Assembly: GCA_045580145.1 (NCBI GenBank) | Contig: JAZNNI010000094.1 | Span: 1-64,000 of the forward strand | Reading direction: 5' to 3' | From: UBA1738 sp045580145 | Lineage (GTDB): Bacteria; Bacillota; Clostridia; UBA1381 | Length of the DNA stretch: 64,000 nt | Shown here: positions 16,274 to 23,968 of the stretch, piece by piece | Numbering within the stretch: position 1 is the stretch's first letter | Layout of the letters: each line of letters starts with the position of its first letter | Notes under the pieces: generated by a model | What the model was told of the DNA's origin: nothing | The model's database searches: none | What the model saw: only the letters and a program-made list of their open reading frames with translations | Program-made: the position numbers and the translations under genes

Positions 16274-18052
16274 TTATTTATTTAAATTTGCTTCAAGCTT
16301 TGCAAGCTCTTCTGCAATTTCTTTTGGAAGTCTGTCACCAAACTGTGCAAAGTATTCCTTCTGATTTGCAACGTCTTCAAGCCATACGTTTTTGTCAACT
16401 GTTAAGAGTGCCTTTAAAGTATCAGCATCAATATCGAGGTCTGTGATGTCTATATCCTCCGGTTTTGGCATATAACCGATTGCGCTGTCAGTTGCGTCCG
16501 CCTTACCTGCGCATCTATCCAAAATCCAGAGAAGAACTCTCATATTATCACCAAATCCAGGCCACATAAAGTTACCTTCATCGTCCTGTCTGAACCAGTT
16601 AACGTGGAAAATCTTTGGAGCCTTTGAAGCGTCCATCTTCTTGCCCATTTCGAGCCAGTGACCGAAATAATCAGCCATATTATAGCCAACAAATGGCTTC
16701 ATAGCCATCGGGTCACGTCTTACAACACCGACTGCACCAGCAGCGGCAGCTGTAGTTTCAGATGCCATTGTAGCACCAACAAATACACCGTGCTGCCAAT
16801 CTCTTGCCTGATATACAAGCGGAGCGCATTTTGCACGTCTGCCACCGAATACGATTGCGTCAATCGGTACACCCTGTGGATTTTCAAATTCTTTTGAAAT
16901 ACACGGACAGTTAACAGCAGGAGCTGTAAATCTTGAGTTTGGATGAGCAAGCTTGTTACCTTCCCCAATAAATTCAGGTCCGTTAACCTTTGCGCCCTTC
17001 CACTCTGTTGCATTAACAGGTGGATTCTTATCAAGGCCTTCCCACCAAACTGTCATATCATCATTATTGATGGCAACGTTCGTGAAGATTGTATTCTTCT
17101 TTGTTGATTCAAGTGCATTAAAGTTTGTCTTAACAGATGTTCCAGGTGCAACACCAAAGAAACCTGCTTCAGGGTTAATAGCATAAAGTCTTCCATCTGG
17201 TCCGATTCTAAGCCATGCAATATCGTCACCTACTGTCCAAACCTTATATCCCTTTTCCTTCAGATATTCTGGTGGAATAAGCATTGCGAGGTTAGTCTTT
17301 CCGCAAGCTGATGGGAAAGCTGCAGCAATATAGTGAACCTCTCCCTGTGGATTTTCAAGACCTAAAATGAGCATATGTTCAGCCATCCAGCCTTCCTTCA
17401 TACCAAGGTAAGATGCAATTCTTAGTGCAAAACACTTTTTACCCAAAAGCACGTTACCGCCGTAAGCTGAGTTAATTGACCAAATTGTAGCATCCTGCGG
17501 GAACTGAACGATATATCTTTCTTCAGGATTTACGTCCTTTTTAGCGTGAAGACACTTAACGAAATCATCGCTGTCACCAAGTTGGTCGATTACAGCTTTA
17601 CCGATTCTTGTCATAATAGCCATATTAAGAACTACGTAGATACTGTCAGTAAGCTCTATACCAATCTTTGAAAAAGGTGAGCCAACAGGACCCATTGAAT
17701 AAGGAATAACATACATTGTTCTACCAATCATAGAACCATCATAAAGAGCCTTTAATTTTGCATACATCTTTTCAGGCTCCATCCAGTTATTTATAGGACC
17801 TGCCTCTTCCTCTGTCGGTGTACAGATAAAAGTTCTGTCCTCAACACGTGCAACGTCGTTTTCAGCAGTTCTGTGATAATAACAACCAGGCAGCTTTTCC
17901 TGATTAAGCTTAATCATTTCGCCTGTTGCAACAGCTTCTGCACGAAGTGCCTCAAGCTGTGCCTCGCTGCCGTCAATCCAAACGATTTCTGACGGTCTGC
18001 ACATTGCAATCATTTCGTCCATCCATGTTTTTACAGCATTATTAGTTGTCAT
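16274..18052 (-). CDS. pckG: Phosphoenolpyruvate carboxykinase (GTP)
   Basis: The 592-residue protein matches the GTP-dependent family rather than the ATP family in length and motifs. FPSACGKTNLAM near 270 is the P-loop with the reactive Cys. GDDIAWLRIG near 295 follows, then FFGVAPGTS and FGGRRAKCAPLV near 425. It interconverts oxaloacetate + GTP with PEP + CO2 + GDP. I used the ATG at 18052, with AAAGGAGGAAATAACC before it. In gut and cellulolytic Clostridia this enzyme often runs toward oxaloacetate. The nearby Ldh2-type dehydrogenase and malic enzyme would then convert oxaloacetate to malate and pyruvate. Two promoters precede it and a strong terminator follows, so it is monocistronic. 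Confidence 0.96.
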   Translation of the reverse strand: MTTNNAVKTWMDEMIAMCRPSEIVWIDGSEAQLEALRAEAVATGEMIKLNQEKLPGCYYHRTAENDVARVEDRTFICTPTEEEAGPINNWMEPEKMYAKLKALYDGSMIGRTMYVIPYSMGPVGSPFSKIGIELTDSIYVVLNMAIMTRIGKAVIDQLGDSDDFVKCLHAKKDVNPEERYIVQFPQDATIWSINSAYGGNVLLGKKCFALRIASYLGMKEGWMAEHMLILGLENPQGEVHYIAAAFPSACGKTNLAMLIPPEYLKEKGYKVWTVGDDIAWLRIGPDGRLYAINPEAGFFGVAPGTSVKTNFNALESTKKNTIFTNVAINNDDMTVWWEGLDKNPPVNATEWKGAKVNGPEFIGEGNKLAHPNSRFTAPAVNCPCISKEFENPQGVPIDAIVFGGRRAKCAPLVYQARDWQHGVFVGATMASETTAAAAGAVGVVRRDPMAMKPFVGYNMADYFGHWLEMGKKMDASKAPKIFHVNWFRQDDEGNFMWPGFGDNMRVLLWILDRCAGKADATDSAIGYMPKPEDIDITDLDIDADTLKALLTVDKNVWLEDVANQKEYFAQFGDRLPKEIAEELAKLEANLNK

Positions 18053-18082
18053 GGTTATTTCCTCCTTTTTTAACATCAGAAT

Positions 18083-18111
18083 ATTATAGCAAAATGTCAA
18101 AATAATAACAA
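18083..18111 (-). promoter_or_regulatory. Proximal promoter of pckG
   Basis: TTGTTA (18111-18106), 17 nt, TATAAT (18088-18083) on the minus strand. A TTGACA lies inside the spacer, too close to the -10 box to pair with it. Confidence 0.5.
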
Positions 18112-18144
18112 TCGCACTATCTAATATTCTAAGCCATTTTAAAC

Positions 18145-18173
18145 ATTATAACACAGTTTTGTCAATATGTGAA
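18145..18173 (-). promoter_or_regulatory. Distal promoter of pckG
   Basis: TTCACA (18173-18168), 17 nt, TATAAT (18150-18145) on the minus strand, 62 nt upstream of the proximal promoter. It also has TTGACA in its spacer. Confidence 0.5.
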
Positions 18174-18278
18174 GTCTTTTTTTATTTTATTAACAAATTT
18201 CTTACAATTTAACAAAACATTTCATTTAACGGCTATACTTTCATATATTCTGCATAAATCAGCAATATTTGTTGTGTA

Positions 18279-18593
18279 TTAAATTAATTTTATCAGCGAT
18301 TCGGCTATAAATACAACAACGCAAGATGCTGTTGCAACTGTTAACAGGCTTTTTTCACAATAAGCCACAACCGCTGCTGCTAAAAATCCCAGCACTGCCG
18401 ATATTATATTTCCCGTCGAATAAAAAATCGCAGGTATAGTCATTGCACTGAGGACTGTATATGGAATATAATACAAAAAAGAAAGAATAAATTTATTTTC
18501 GATTTTCTTTTTAATAAGCAAAAGAGGTAGCATTCTTATAAGATATGTAACCCCTGCCATCAAGACAAGATAAATAATGAAACTTTCATTCAT
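18279..18593 (-). CDS. azlD: Branched-chain amino acid exporter small subunit, AzlD type
   Basis: The 104-residue, highly hydrophobic protein has about four membrane segments and the AzlD start signature (LVLMAGVTYLIRMLPLLL). It overlaps the end of azlC by 8 nt. AzlC and AzlD form a two-part inner-membrane exporter for branched-chain amino acids and analogues. It sits last in the pair; no clear terminator follows before the pckG promoters. Confidence 0.9.
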   Translation of the reverse strand: MNESFIIYLVLMAGVTYLIRMLPLLLIKKKIENKFILSFLYYIPYTVLSAMTIPAIFYSTGNIISAVLGFLAAAVVAYCEKSLLTVATASCVVVFIAESLIKLI

Positions 18594-19314
18594 ATTCCTC
18601 TTCCTCCTCGTTCTTTATAGGCGCAACCCACGCAAAAACTGTACTTGCCAAAACCGCACAAATGATAATGGTAAATCCGCCCGGTATGCCTTTAAAAACA
18701 GAAACATATCTGAATATACAGCTTAAGATTACTGAAACAAGAACACATAAGGCAGTCATAATATTTGTTTTAATTTCCGGAAGCACAATGGCAACAAACA
18801 TACCATAAATTGCAATTCCGAGCGCAGAAACAACTCCCGCAGGAAGTATATTCCCTGCCCCTGCACCGATTAACGTACCGATACTCCAGCCGAGGTATGG
18901 CATAAGTATAAGTCCGTACATATATCTTTTGCCCAAGCACCCATCTTTTCCTGACGAAACGGCAAAAACTTCATCTGTATTCACAAATGAAATTATTAAT
19001 CTATCAAATATTTTTATACTCTTGCCAAGCTTTTGTGAAAGCGAGACTGACATTAATGCATATCTTAAATTAATTACAAGCTGAGATACTAAAAGCTCTA
19101 TTAGGCTGCCGCCTGACACTATTATCGGCACTGCGGCAAGCTGACCTGCTGATGTGACGTTTGTCATTGATATTAAAAGTGCCTCTAAAAGAGTAAGCCC
19201 ATTTTCGGTTGCAAAAATGCCAAATGCAAATGCTACAGACAAGTATCCGAGGCATATTGGCATTCCGTCAGTAATTCCTTTAAAAAAATTATTATTTTCC
19301 TTCATTTTCCCCAC
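18586..19314 (-). CDS. azlC: Branched-chain amino acid exporter large subunit, AzlC type
   Basis: The protein of about 240 residues has the AzlC core: DGMPICLGYLSVAFAFGI near 16, and ALLISMTNVTSAGQLAAVPI near 45. Multiple membrane helices follow, with LRYALMS near 85 and PYLGWSIGTLIGAGAG near 140. It ends with an acidic tail (KNEEEEEYE). The frame can start with GTG at 19314 (GAGGAAAA upstream) or ATG at 19305 (GGTGGGG close upstream); I cannot decide. Together with azlD it exports branched-chain amino acids. The hairpin at 19332-19368 lies immediately upstream. Confidence 0.9.
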   Translation of the reverse strand: MGKMKENNNFFKGITDGMPICLGYLSVAFAFGIFATENGLTLLEALLISMTNVTSAGQLAAVPIIVSGGSLIELLVSQLVINLRYALMSVSLSQKLGKSIKIFDRLIISFVNTDEVFAVSSGKDGCLGKRYMYGLILMPYLGWSIGTLIGAGAGNILPAGVVSALGIAIYGMFVAIVLPEIKTNIMTALCVLVSVILSCIFRYVSVFKGIPGGFTIIICAVLASTVFAWVAPIKNEEEEEYE

Positions 19315-19331
19315 CTATGATTTTTTCCTCA

Positions 19332-19368
19332 AAAAACTGTGATAAAACAAAATTTTATCACAGTTTTT
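19332..19368 (-). terminator. Terminator of the PAP2 gene
   Basis: A 16-bp stem, AAAAACTGTGATAAAA with TTTTATCACAGTTTTT, around CAAAA. It is T-rich at both ends and overlaps the PAP2 stop codon. Confidence 0.85.
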
Positions 19369-20053
19369 ATATGTATTCTTTAACCTTCCTTCGTCTTAAT
19401 TTCGTTAATGTATCCGTCATATATACAAACGGATAGCAAACCGCACACACAATAAGTGCATAGAATATATCAATAACAGAATGTTGTTTTAAAAATACAG
19501 TTGAAATACTTATTAAGACAGTTACAATTAAAAATATGAGTCTCCACGGCCTTGATGAAAAAAGCCTACTCTTTCTTGCCGCAAAATAGACCGCAAATGA
19601 GCCTATAACGTGCAGAGACGGACACACATTTGTATTGGTATCAAATCCGTACAAAAATGTTACTATGTCTGTAAAAACATTCTGCCTTTCAAACACCATT
19701 GGTCTTAGTTCCTGAGATGTAGGGTAAATTATATAAATTATCAAAGTAAGTGTATATGTATAAATCGTATATTTAATATAATTTAAAAACGTCGGAATAT
19801 CAAAAAAGAATGAATATATCTGAATTCCAATTATAAATACAAACCAAAAATAATATGGAATAACAAAATACTCACAAAATGGTATTATGTCATCCAGTGC
19901 ACAATATACCACATTGTAATCAACATTAAAAGCACGTTCTAAGAGCATAAAAGCTAATCCAAAAAGCGGCCAGAACAAAAGAAACTTTACGTGTTCAAAT
20001 TCCGGCGTATTTAATTTATTTAAACGAAATTTACGATAATCAACCATTTGCAT
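19367..20053 (-). CDS. PAP2-superfamily membrane phosphatase
   Basis: The 228-residue protein has six predicted membrane helices and the PAP2 C2/C3 motifs CPSLHVIGSF (near 143) and KQHSVIDIFYA (near 188), which hold the catalytic His residues. The C1 region is weaker (TSQELRP near 112). Such enzymes dephosphorylate lipid phosphates or act as lipid phosphotransferases. It overlaps the CrtO-like gene upstream by 14 nt, so both belong to one small operon concerned with membrane lipids. The ATG at 20053 has AGAGGAAAG 8 nt upstream. Confidence 0.85.
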   Translation of the reverse strand: MQMVDYRKFRLNKLNTPEFEHVKFLLFWPLFGLAFMLLERAFNVDYNVVYCALDDIIPFCEYFVIPYYFWFVFIIGIQIYSFFFDIPTFLNYIKYTIYTYTLTLIIYIIYPTSQELRPMVFERQNVFTDIVTFLYGFDTNTNVCPSLHVIGSFAVYFAARKSRLFSSRPWRLIFLIVTVLISISTVFLKQHSVIDIFYALIVCAVCYPFVYMTDTLTKLRRRKVKEYI

Positions 20054-20525
20054 TGATATGTCTTTCCTCTCTTAAAATCATTTTATCACGCAACGAAATA
20101 AAATGAGGTCTGTTGTAGCGTTGTATTAAAATGTATGGAATATTTCCAAGGAAATACAGGACTGATATAATTGTTCCTGTTTTCCCTTTCCAGATATGAT
20201 AAAATCCAATAGAAAAAACACAAAGAATATAATGAATTATCTCAGCGACACACGATTCTTTTACTAATCTGTCAAGCTTTTGGGCAGTAATATTTGCTTG
20301 CACTCGTTTTGGAAAAATCAAATGTGTAAGCATACTCATATCCGGAACTCGCGACTTCCATTTTTTTATATGAAGGTTATCATAAATTTTACCATTTTTC
20401 TCCCAAGCAAACGATTTATACGGAAATTTATTTTCATAAAATTTATCCCTCGGTAGTGCAAGTCCAAAATAAAAGCAACCCTGTCCTATTAAAATAAAAT
20501 ATATTATTGTAAATAAAATCTTCAT
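20040..20525 (-). CDS. CrtO-like membrane acyltransferase family protein
   Basis: The protein of about 161 residues has a hydrophobic N-terminus and two more membrane segments near 95-145. Between them lies ENKFPYKSFAWEKNGKIYDN then LHIKKWKSRVPDMS. This fits the family of glycosyl-diaponeurosporenoate acyltransferase (CrtO of Staphylococcus), in which an N-P-F-x-W/Y...YE...G..Y....I..WK.xLP pattern is conserved. No other carotenoid genes are here, so the acceptor is probably another membrane lipid. The ATG at 20525 is preceded by GGGAGTTAAG. It is coupled to the PAP2 gene. Confidence 0.6.
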   Translation of the reverse strand: MKILFTIIYFILIGQGCFYFGLALPRDKFYENKFPYKSFAWEKNGKIYDNLHIKKWKSRVPDMSMLTHLIFPKRVQANITAQKLDRLVKESCVAEIIHYILCVFSIGFYHIWKGKTGTIISVLYFLGNIPYILIQRYNRPHFISLRDKMILREERHINANG

Positions 20526-20610
20526 CTTAACTCCCTTACATAAAACCACACTAATGCAGTATACCATATCCAGCAGTAAATTTCAATCACAAATTAGCAA
20601 TATATGTGAT

Positions 20611-21048
20611 TTACCTTAAATCAAGCTCCATAGAAATATGCACTATTCCTTCCTCTAAAAATTCGTCAGAAATCGATTTAAATCCCATTTTTTCGTAGAA
20701 CCCAACAGCCTGCTTTTGTGCATGAACGCATATTTTTTCGGCAGTAAATTCTTTTTTGATTACTTCAATACTCTTTTTCATAAGATGAGTTCCAATACCA
20801 TTTTTGTGAGTCAGAGTCAACACTCTCCCTACCATAACAGTATTTTCTTTATCCTTAAATGCTCTCAAATATGCGATAACTCTGTCTTTGTCAACTATAA
20901 AACAATGCAAGCTATCATAATCAATACCATCCATATCCTGACATATTATTCTTTGTTCAAGAAGAAAAATCTCTGCCCTTGATTTTAATATCTCATATAG
21001 TTCGTTAGTAGATAGTTCATCAAAATATTTGGCATAAAACTCCATCAT
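20611..21048 (-). CDS. GNAT-family N-acetyltransferase
   Basis: The 145-residue protein has the ElaA-like layout: NELYEILKSRAEIFLLEQR near 14, then VIAYLRAF, VGRVLTLTHKNGIGTHLM near 72 (the acetyl-CoA loop, in which the usual R/Q-x-x-G-x-G/A is H-K-N-G-I-G) and HAQKQAVGFYEKMGFKSISD near 112. It transfers an acetyl group from acetyl-CoA to an unknown amine. It has a good SD (AGGATG) and stands alone. Confidence 0.85.
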   Translation of the reverse strand: MMEFYAKYFDELSTNELYEILKSRAEIFLLEQRIICQDMDGIDYDSLHCFIVDKDRVIAYLRAFKDKENTVMVGRVLTLTHKNGIGTHLMKKSIEVIKKEFTAEKICVHAQKQAVGFYEKMGFKSISDEFLEEGIVHISMELDLR

Positions 21049-21141
21049 TTCACATCCTAACTAAAAAACATTATTCTAATTATATCACATTAAAATTAAA
21101 TTACAACAGGATAATGTTAACTTTTTGTTAAAATAACACTT

Positions 21142-21171
21142 AAAAGGATGCAGAAATTTCTGCATCCTTTT
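21142..21171. terminator. Terminator after the small Cys-rich gene
   Basis: AAAAGGATGCAGA pairs with TCTGCATCCTTTT; T-runs on both strands. It lies 14 nt after the stop of the minus-strand small gene. Confidence 0.75.
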
Positions 21172-21184
21172 TGTTTCATAATTA

Positions 21185-21349
21185 TCAGCAGCAATTATTA
21201 TCATTGCGTTCGCAGCAAGGATCACAACAGTTATTTCCACCGCCTAAAAAGTTTCCATCCCCGCAGAAACACAAAACAAATACTACGATGATAATAATCC
21301 AAATCCAGCTGTTGTCATTACCTCCACAGCTATTTCCACATCCAAACAT
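21185..21349 (-). CDS. Small Cys/Gly/Asn-rich membrane protein
   Basis: The 54-residue frame reads MFGCGNSCGGNDNSW, then a hydrophobic stretch (IWIIIIVVFVLCFC, residues 16-29), then GDGNFLGGGNNCCDPCCE and a tail NDNNCC. Ten cysteines in 54 residues flank one membrane segment. The start at 21349 has AAGGAGG 9 nt upstream; an ATG two codons earlier is too close to the SD. A terminator follows at once, so it is an independent small gene. Short Gly/Cys proteins with one central helix occur in spore coats and envelopes of Firmicutes (YjcZ-like), but I do not recognise this family with certainty. Confidence 0.7.
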   Translation of the reverse strand: MFGCGNSCGGNDNSWIWIIIIVVFVLCFCGDGNFLGGGNNCCDPCCERNDNNCC

Positions 21350-21409
21350 TAACATATTCCTCCTTTCAAGCTATACTACACAGTATGCTGAAAAAGGAAT
21401 TGTGTGCAT

Positions 21410-21694
21410 CTAAATTTTCTTTTCCCAGAAAACGAATATATCATCTGGAGTTTTTGTCATATAAAGGATTATTCTTTCTCCTTTGTTATTTACAATGCAC
21501 GACCATCCGTCATCCGTTTCTGTAATATCTGAATAAAAAGCATTAGGATAATGATGTTCAAGATAGTTAGAAACAGCCTCGTGTTGATTTTCAAATCTTA
21601 TTTTATTAAAAATCCCTTTACCTTTATAAAATCGATAAGCCTCAAATGCGGCAATACCAAGTAAAAGCGAGAGCTTTTTATTGTTTTTATTCAT
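21410..21694 (-). CDS. Hypothetical protein with N-terminal membrane segment
   Basis: The 94-residue protein begins MNKNNKKLSLLLGIAAFEAY, a short hydrophobic N-terminus followed by a basic region (RFYKGKGIFNKIRF). A soluble part near 30-94 ends FVFWEKKI. It has AGGAGAAG before the ATG at 21694 and overlaps the end of the XRE regulator gene by 8 nt, so the two are co-expressed. I recognise no family. Its tie to a DNA-binding protein suggests a small regulator/effector pair, but nothing in the sequence shows what it does. Confidence 0.6.
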   Translation of the reverse strand: MNKNNKKLSLLLGIAAFEAYRFYKGKGIFNKIRFENQHEAVSNYLEHHYPNAFYSDITETDDGWSCIVNNKGERIILYMTKTPDDIFVFWEKKI

Positions 21695-22061
21695 CACTTT
21701 CTTCTCCTATAAGCTTTAAGTAAAAATCATATAAAGCCCTAATATTTGCTGGGGAATTTAGTATTTCAGAAACTCCATCTTCTGATGCTTCTATCGTTTT
21801 TAAAAATTCTCTTATAAGCTTTGCACCTACAGGATTATTTTTCAAATCATCAAGCCCCATCAATGCTCCTACAGAAATATTAAATAGTTGAGAAATAGTT
21901 AAAAGCACGTCAAACGGAGGAACGATAAGGTTGTTTTCATAACCGTGGAGTGTACTTGGTGATTTTCCTATAATCTCAGCAAACTGTGCCTGAGAAAGTT
22001 TATACTTAAGCCTTACTCTTTTAATATTTGTACCAAAATCAATTTTTTCTTCCAAAGCCAC
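21687..22061 (-). CDS. XRE-family transcriptional regulator
   Basis: The 124-residue protein has a Cro/C1-type helix-turn-helix at 11-66 (RVRLKYKLSQAQFAEIIGKS then STLHGYENNLIVPPFDVLL) and a C-terminal part without a recognised domain. It lies 8 nt after the trhP-like gene and overlaps the small gene that follows. It may be read from the rimP-infB transcript or from an unseen promoter. Target unknown. Confidence 0.85.
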   Translation of the reverse strand: MALEEKIDFGTNIKRVRLKYKLSQAQFAEIIGKSPSTLHGYENNLIVPPFDVLLTISQLFNISVGALMGLDDLKNNPVGAKLIREFLKTIEASEDGVSEILNSPANIRALYDFYLKLIGEESDE

Positions 22062-22069
22062 TCTCTCCT

Positions 22070-23293
22070 TTAAGCTTTTTTCCTTAGCATAGCATCTTTA
22101 ACCACAGGTTCGTCAAAACGAATTTTTAATATCATCTGTGCGTGTGGAGCAACATCAATGGATTCCCCTTTTTCATTTTCCATATACGTTATTTTTTGTG
22201 TGAAAAATGGTTTACCCGGTTGCATTATCTCTATTTCATCACCAACAAAAAACCTGTTCCTTTGTGAAACCGTGGCAAATTTTGTTTCTTCATCATAATC
22301 TGTTACAATTCCAATCAAGTCATAATCACGAATGTATGAACTTGATGTATATACCTGACTTTCTTCATTGGGCTTCCCGAAATAAAAACCTGTCGAATAC
22401 GGCCTGTGACTCACTTTACAAATCTCATCAATCTGTGATTTGTTAAAGGTATAGTTTTCCGGGTCCTCAAAATATCTGTCTATTTCCTCTCTGTATGCTT
22501 TTACGATTGTTGCAAGATAGTAAGAGGTTTTTACGCGTCCTTCCAGTTTAAGACTTGTAATTCCGCTCTTTACAATTTCCGGAATATGCTCTATCATACA
22601 TAAATCCTTTGAGTTGAAAATAAAGGTACCGCGCTCATTTTCAAAAACAGGCATATATTCTCCGGGACGAGTCTCCTCCATCAAGCTATAATTCCATCTG
22701 CAAGGATGTGCACAAGCGCCCATATTTGCATCTCTTGAGGTCAGATAATTTGAAAGAAGACACCTTCCTGAATAGGAAACACACATTGCGCCGTGAACAA
22801 AAGCCTCAAGTTCAAGCTCCTTCGGTGTATTTTCCCGAATTTCACGGATTTCCTCCATACTCATTTCTCGAGCTAAAACCACTCTTTTCGCACCTTGGTT
22901 ATACCAAAATTCTGCACTTTTGTAATTTACATTATTTGCTTGCGTACTGATATGTATCGGAAGCTCAGGTGCATTTTGTTTTACTATCTCAAGCATACCG
23001 GGATCCGCGACAAGCACAGCATCAAAGCCGAGCGGATCAATCTCTTTTATATATTCTTCAAATTCTTTAATATCTTTATTATGAGGCAAAATGTTTGCCG
23101 TCAAATAAACTTTCTTGCCTCTTGCGTGAGCAAAAGAAAGTCCTTCTTTCATTTCTTCAAGCGAAAAATTTTCCGCAGCAACTCTCAGACTGAATGACTC
23201 ACCGCCCACATAAACTGCATCTGCGCCGTAAAGAATTGCTATTTTTAATTTCTCAAGACTACCGCCTGGTGCAAGAAGTTCGGGTTTGTTCAT
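22070..23293 (-). CDS. trhP: U32-family tRNA hydroxylation protein (TrhP/YrrO-like)
   Basis: The 407-residue protein starts NKPELLAPGGSLEKLKIAI and continues YGADAVYVGG, the U32 signature. The core motif E-x-F-x-H-G-A-M-C reads EAFVHGAMCVSYSGRCLLSN near 160, and SRDANMGACAHPCRW gives the remaining cysteines of the Fe-S site. U32 proteins of this length (TrhP/YrrO/RlhA group) make 5-hydroxyuridine or related modifications in RNA. The gene directly after trmR matches the Bacillus yrrM-yrrN-yrrO order, where TrhP makes ho5U34 in tRNA and TrmR methylates it. Peptidase function, as in the old family name, is unlikely. Confidence 0.85.
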   Translation of the reverse strand: MNKPELLAPGGSLEKLKIAILYGADAVYVGGESFSLRVAAENFSLEEMKEGLSFAHARGKKVYLTANILPHNKDIKEFEEYIKEIDPLGFDAVLVADPGMLEIVKQNAPELPIHISTQANNVNYKSAEFWYNQGAKRVVLAREMSMEEIREIRENTPKELELEAFVHGAMCVSYSGRCLLSNYLTSRDANMGACAHPCRWNYSLMEETRPGEYMPVFENERGTFIFNSKDLCMIEHIPEIVKSGITSLKLEGRVKTSYYLATIVKAYREEIDRYFEDPENYTFNKSQIDEICKVSHRPYSTGFYFGKPNEESQVYTSSSYIRDYDLIGIVTDYDEETKFATVSQRNRFFVGDEIEIMQPGKPFFTQKITYMENEKGESIDVAPHAQMILKIRFDEPVVKDAMLRKKA

Positions 23294-23308
23294 ATCAATC
23301 TTCCTTTC

Positions 23309-23968
23309 TTATTTTTTCACTGCAACAGTTACGCCATCTCCCAAAGGTAAAATAACTGTTTCAAGCTCGCCTCGTTGCATTTGCGCCGATATGAAACGCC
23401 TTAACCGTTTCACAATCGTTATTTTTCTTCTTATTACGTGCTCGTCATCTGCAATCATTCCTTTGTAAAGGATATTGTCAGATATAAGAACTCCGCCTTT
23501 TTTTAAAAGACGAATACAATCATTTAACATATAAATATAATGTGCCTTAGGACCATCTAAAAAAATCACGTCATACTCACCTGTTAGTGTCGGTAAAACT
23601 TCTTTTGCATCATTGCATATTACTGTGATTTTATCGCTAAGGCCTGCTTTTTCGATATTACGTCTTGCAATCTCTGCCATATCGGCATCCCACTCAAGCG
23701 TTGTAACACTTCCGCCTTCTGCCATATATTGTGACATCAATATTGCAGAATACCCTATCGCACATCCAACCTCTAAAATTCTTAAAGGCCTTTTTATACA
23801 CATTAAAACTTCTAAAAATTTAGCAGTTTCAGGCTGCACAATCGGAACAGAATTTTTTTCTGCATATTCTTCCAAATCCTTTAAAATGCCGCATCTTTCA
23901 TTAATTTCTCCGCGTATGTAAGATGTTATATACGGGTAGACTATGGCATCTTTATCATATTCAACCAT
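23309..23968 (-). CDS. trmR: O-methyltransferase, TrmR-like (tRNA 5-hydroxyuridine methyltransferase)
   Basis: The 219-residue class I SAM-dependent methyltransferase has motif I LRILEVGCAIGYSAILM near 60, the acidic residue TLEWD near 90, and VIFLDGPKAHY near 132 with the metal-binding Asp. SDNILYKGMIADD near 160 is typical of family 3 O-methyltransferases. The neighbouring U32 protein supports assignment to TrmR (YrrM), which methylates ho5U34 of tRNA. It overlaps nrnA by 8 nt. Confidence 0.82.
   Translation of the reverse strand: MVEYDKDAIVYPYITSYIRGEINERCGILKDLEEYAEKNSVPIVQPETAKFLEVLMCIKRPLRILEVGCAIGYSAILMSQYMAEGGSVTTLEWDADMAEIARRNIEKAGLSDKITVICNDAKEVLPTLTGEYDVIFLDGPKAHYIYMLNDCIRLLKKGGVLISDNILYKGMIADDEHVIRRKITIVKRLRRFISAQMQRGELETVILPLGDGVTVAVKK

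Noticed and set aside
18089..18167. TTGACA elements 9 and 6 nt before TATAAT in the pckG promoter region
   Set aside because: Spacing is far too short for a sigma-A promoter; better-spaced -35 boxes exist for both TATAAT elements. I keep the coincidence only as a note in the promoter entries.
21171..21413. An 80-codon plus-strand frame over the small Cys-rich gene
   Set aside because: The minus-strand frame has an ideal SD, a coherent membrane protein and a terminator directly after it; the plus-strand frame has none of these.
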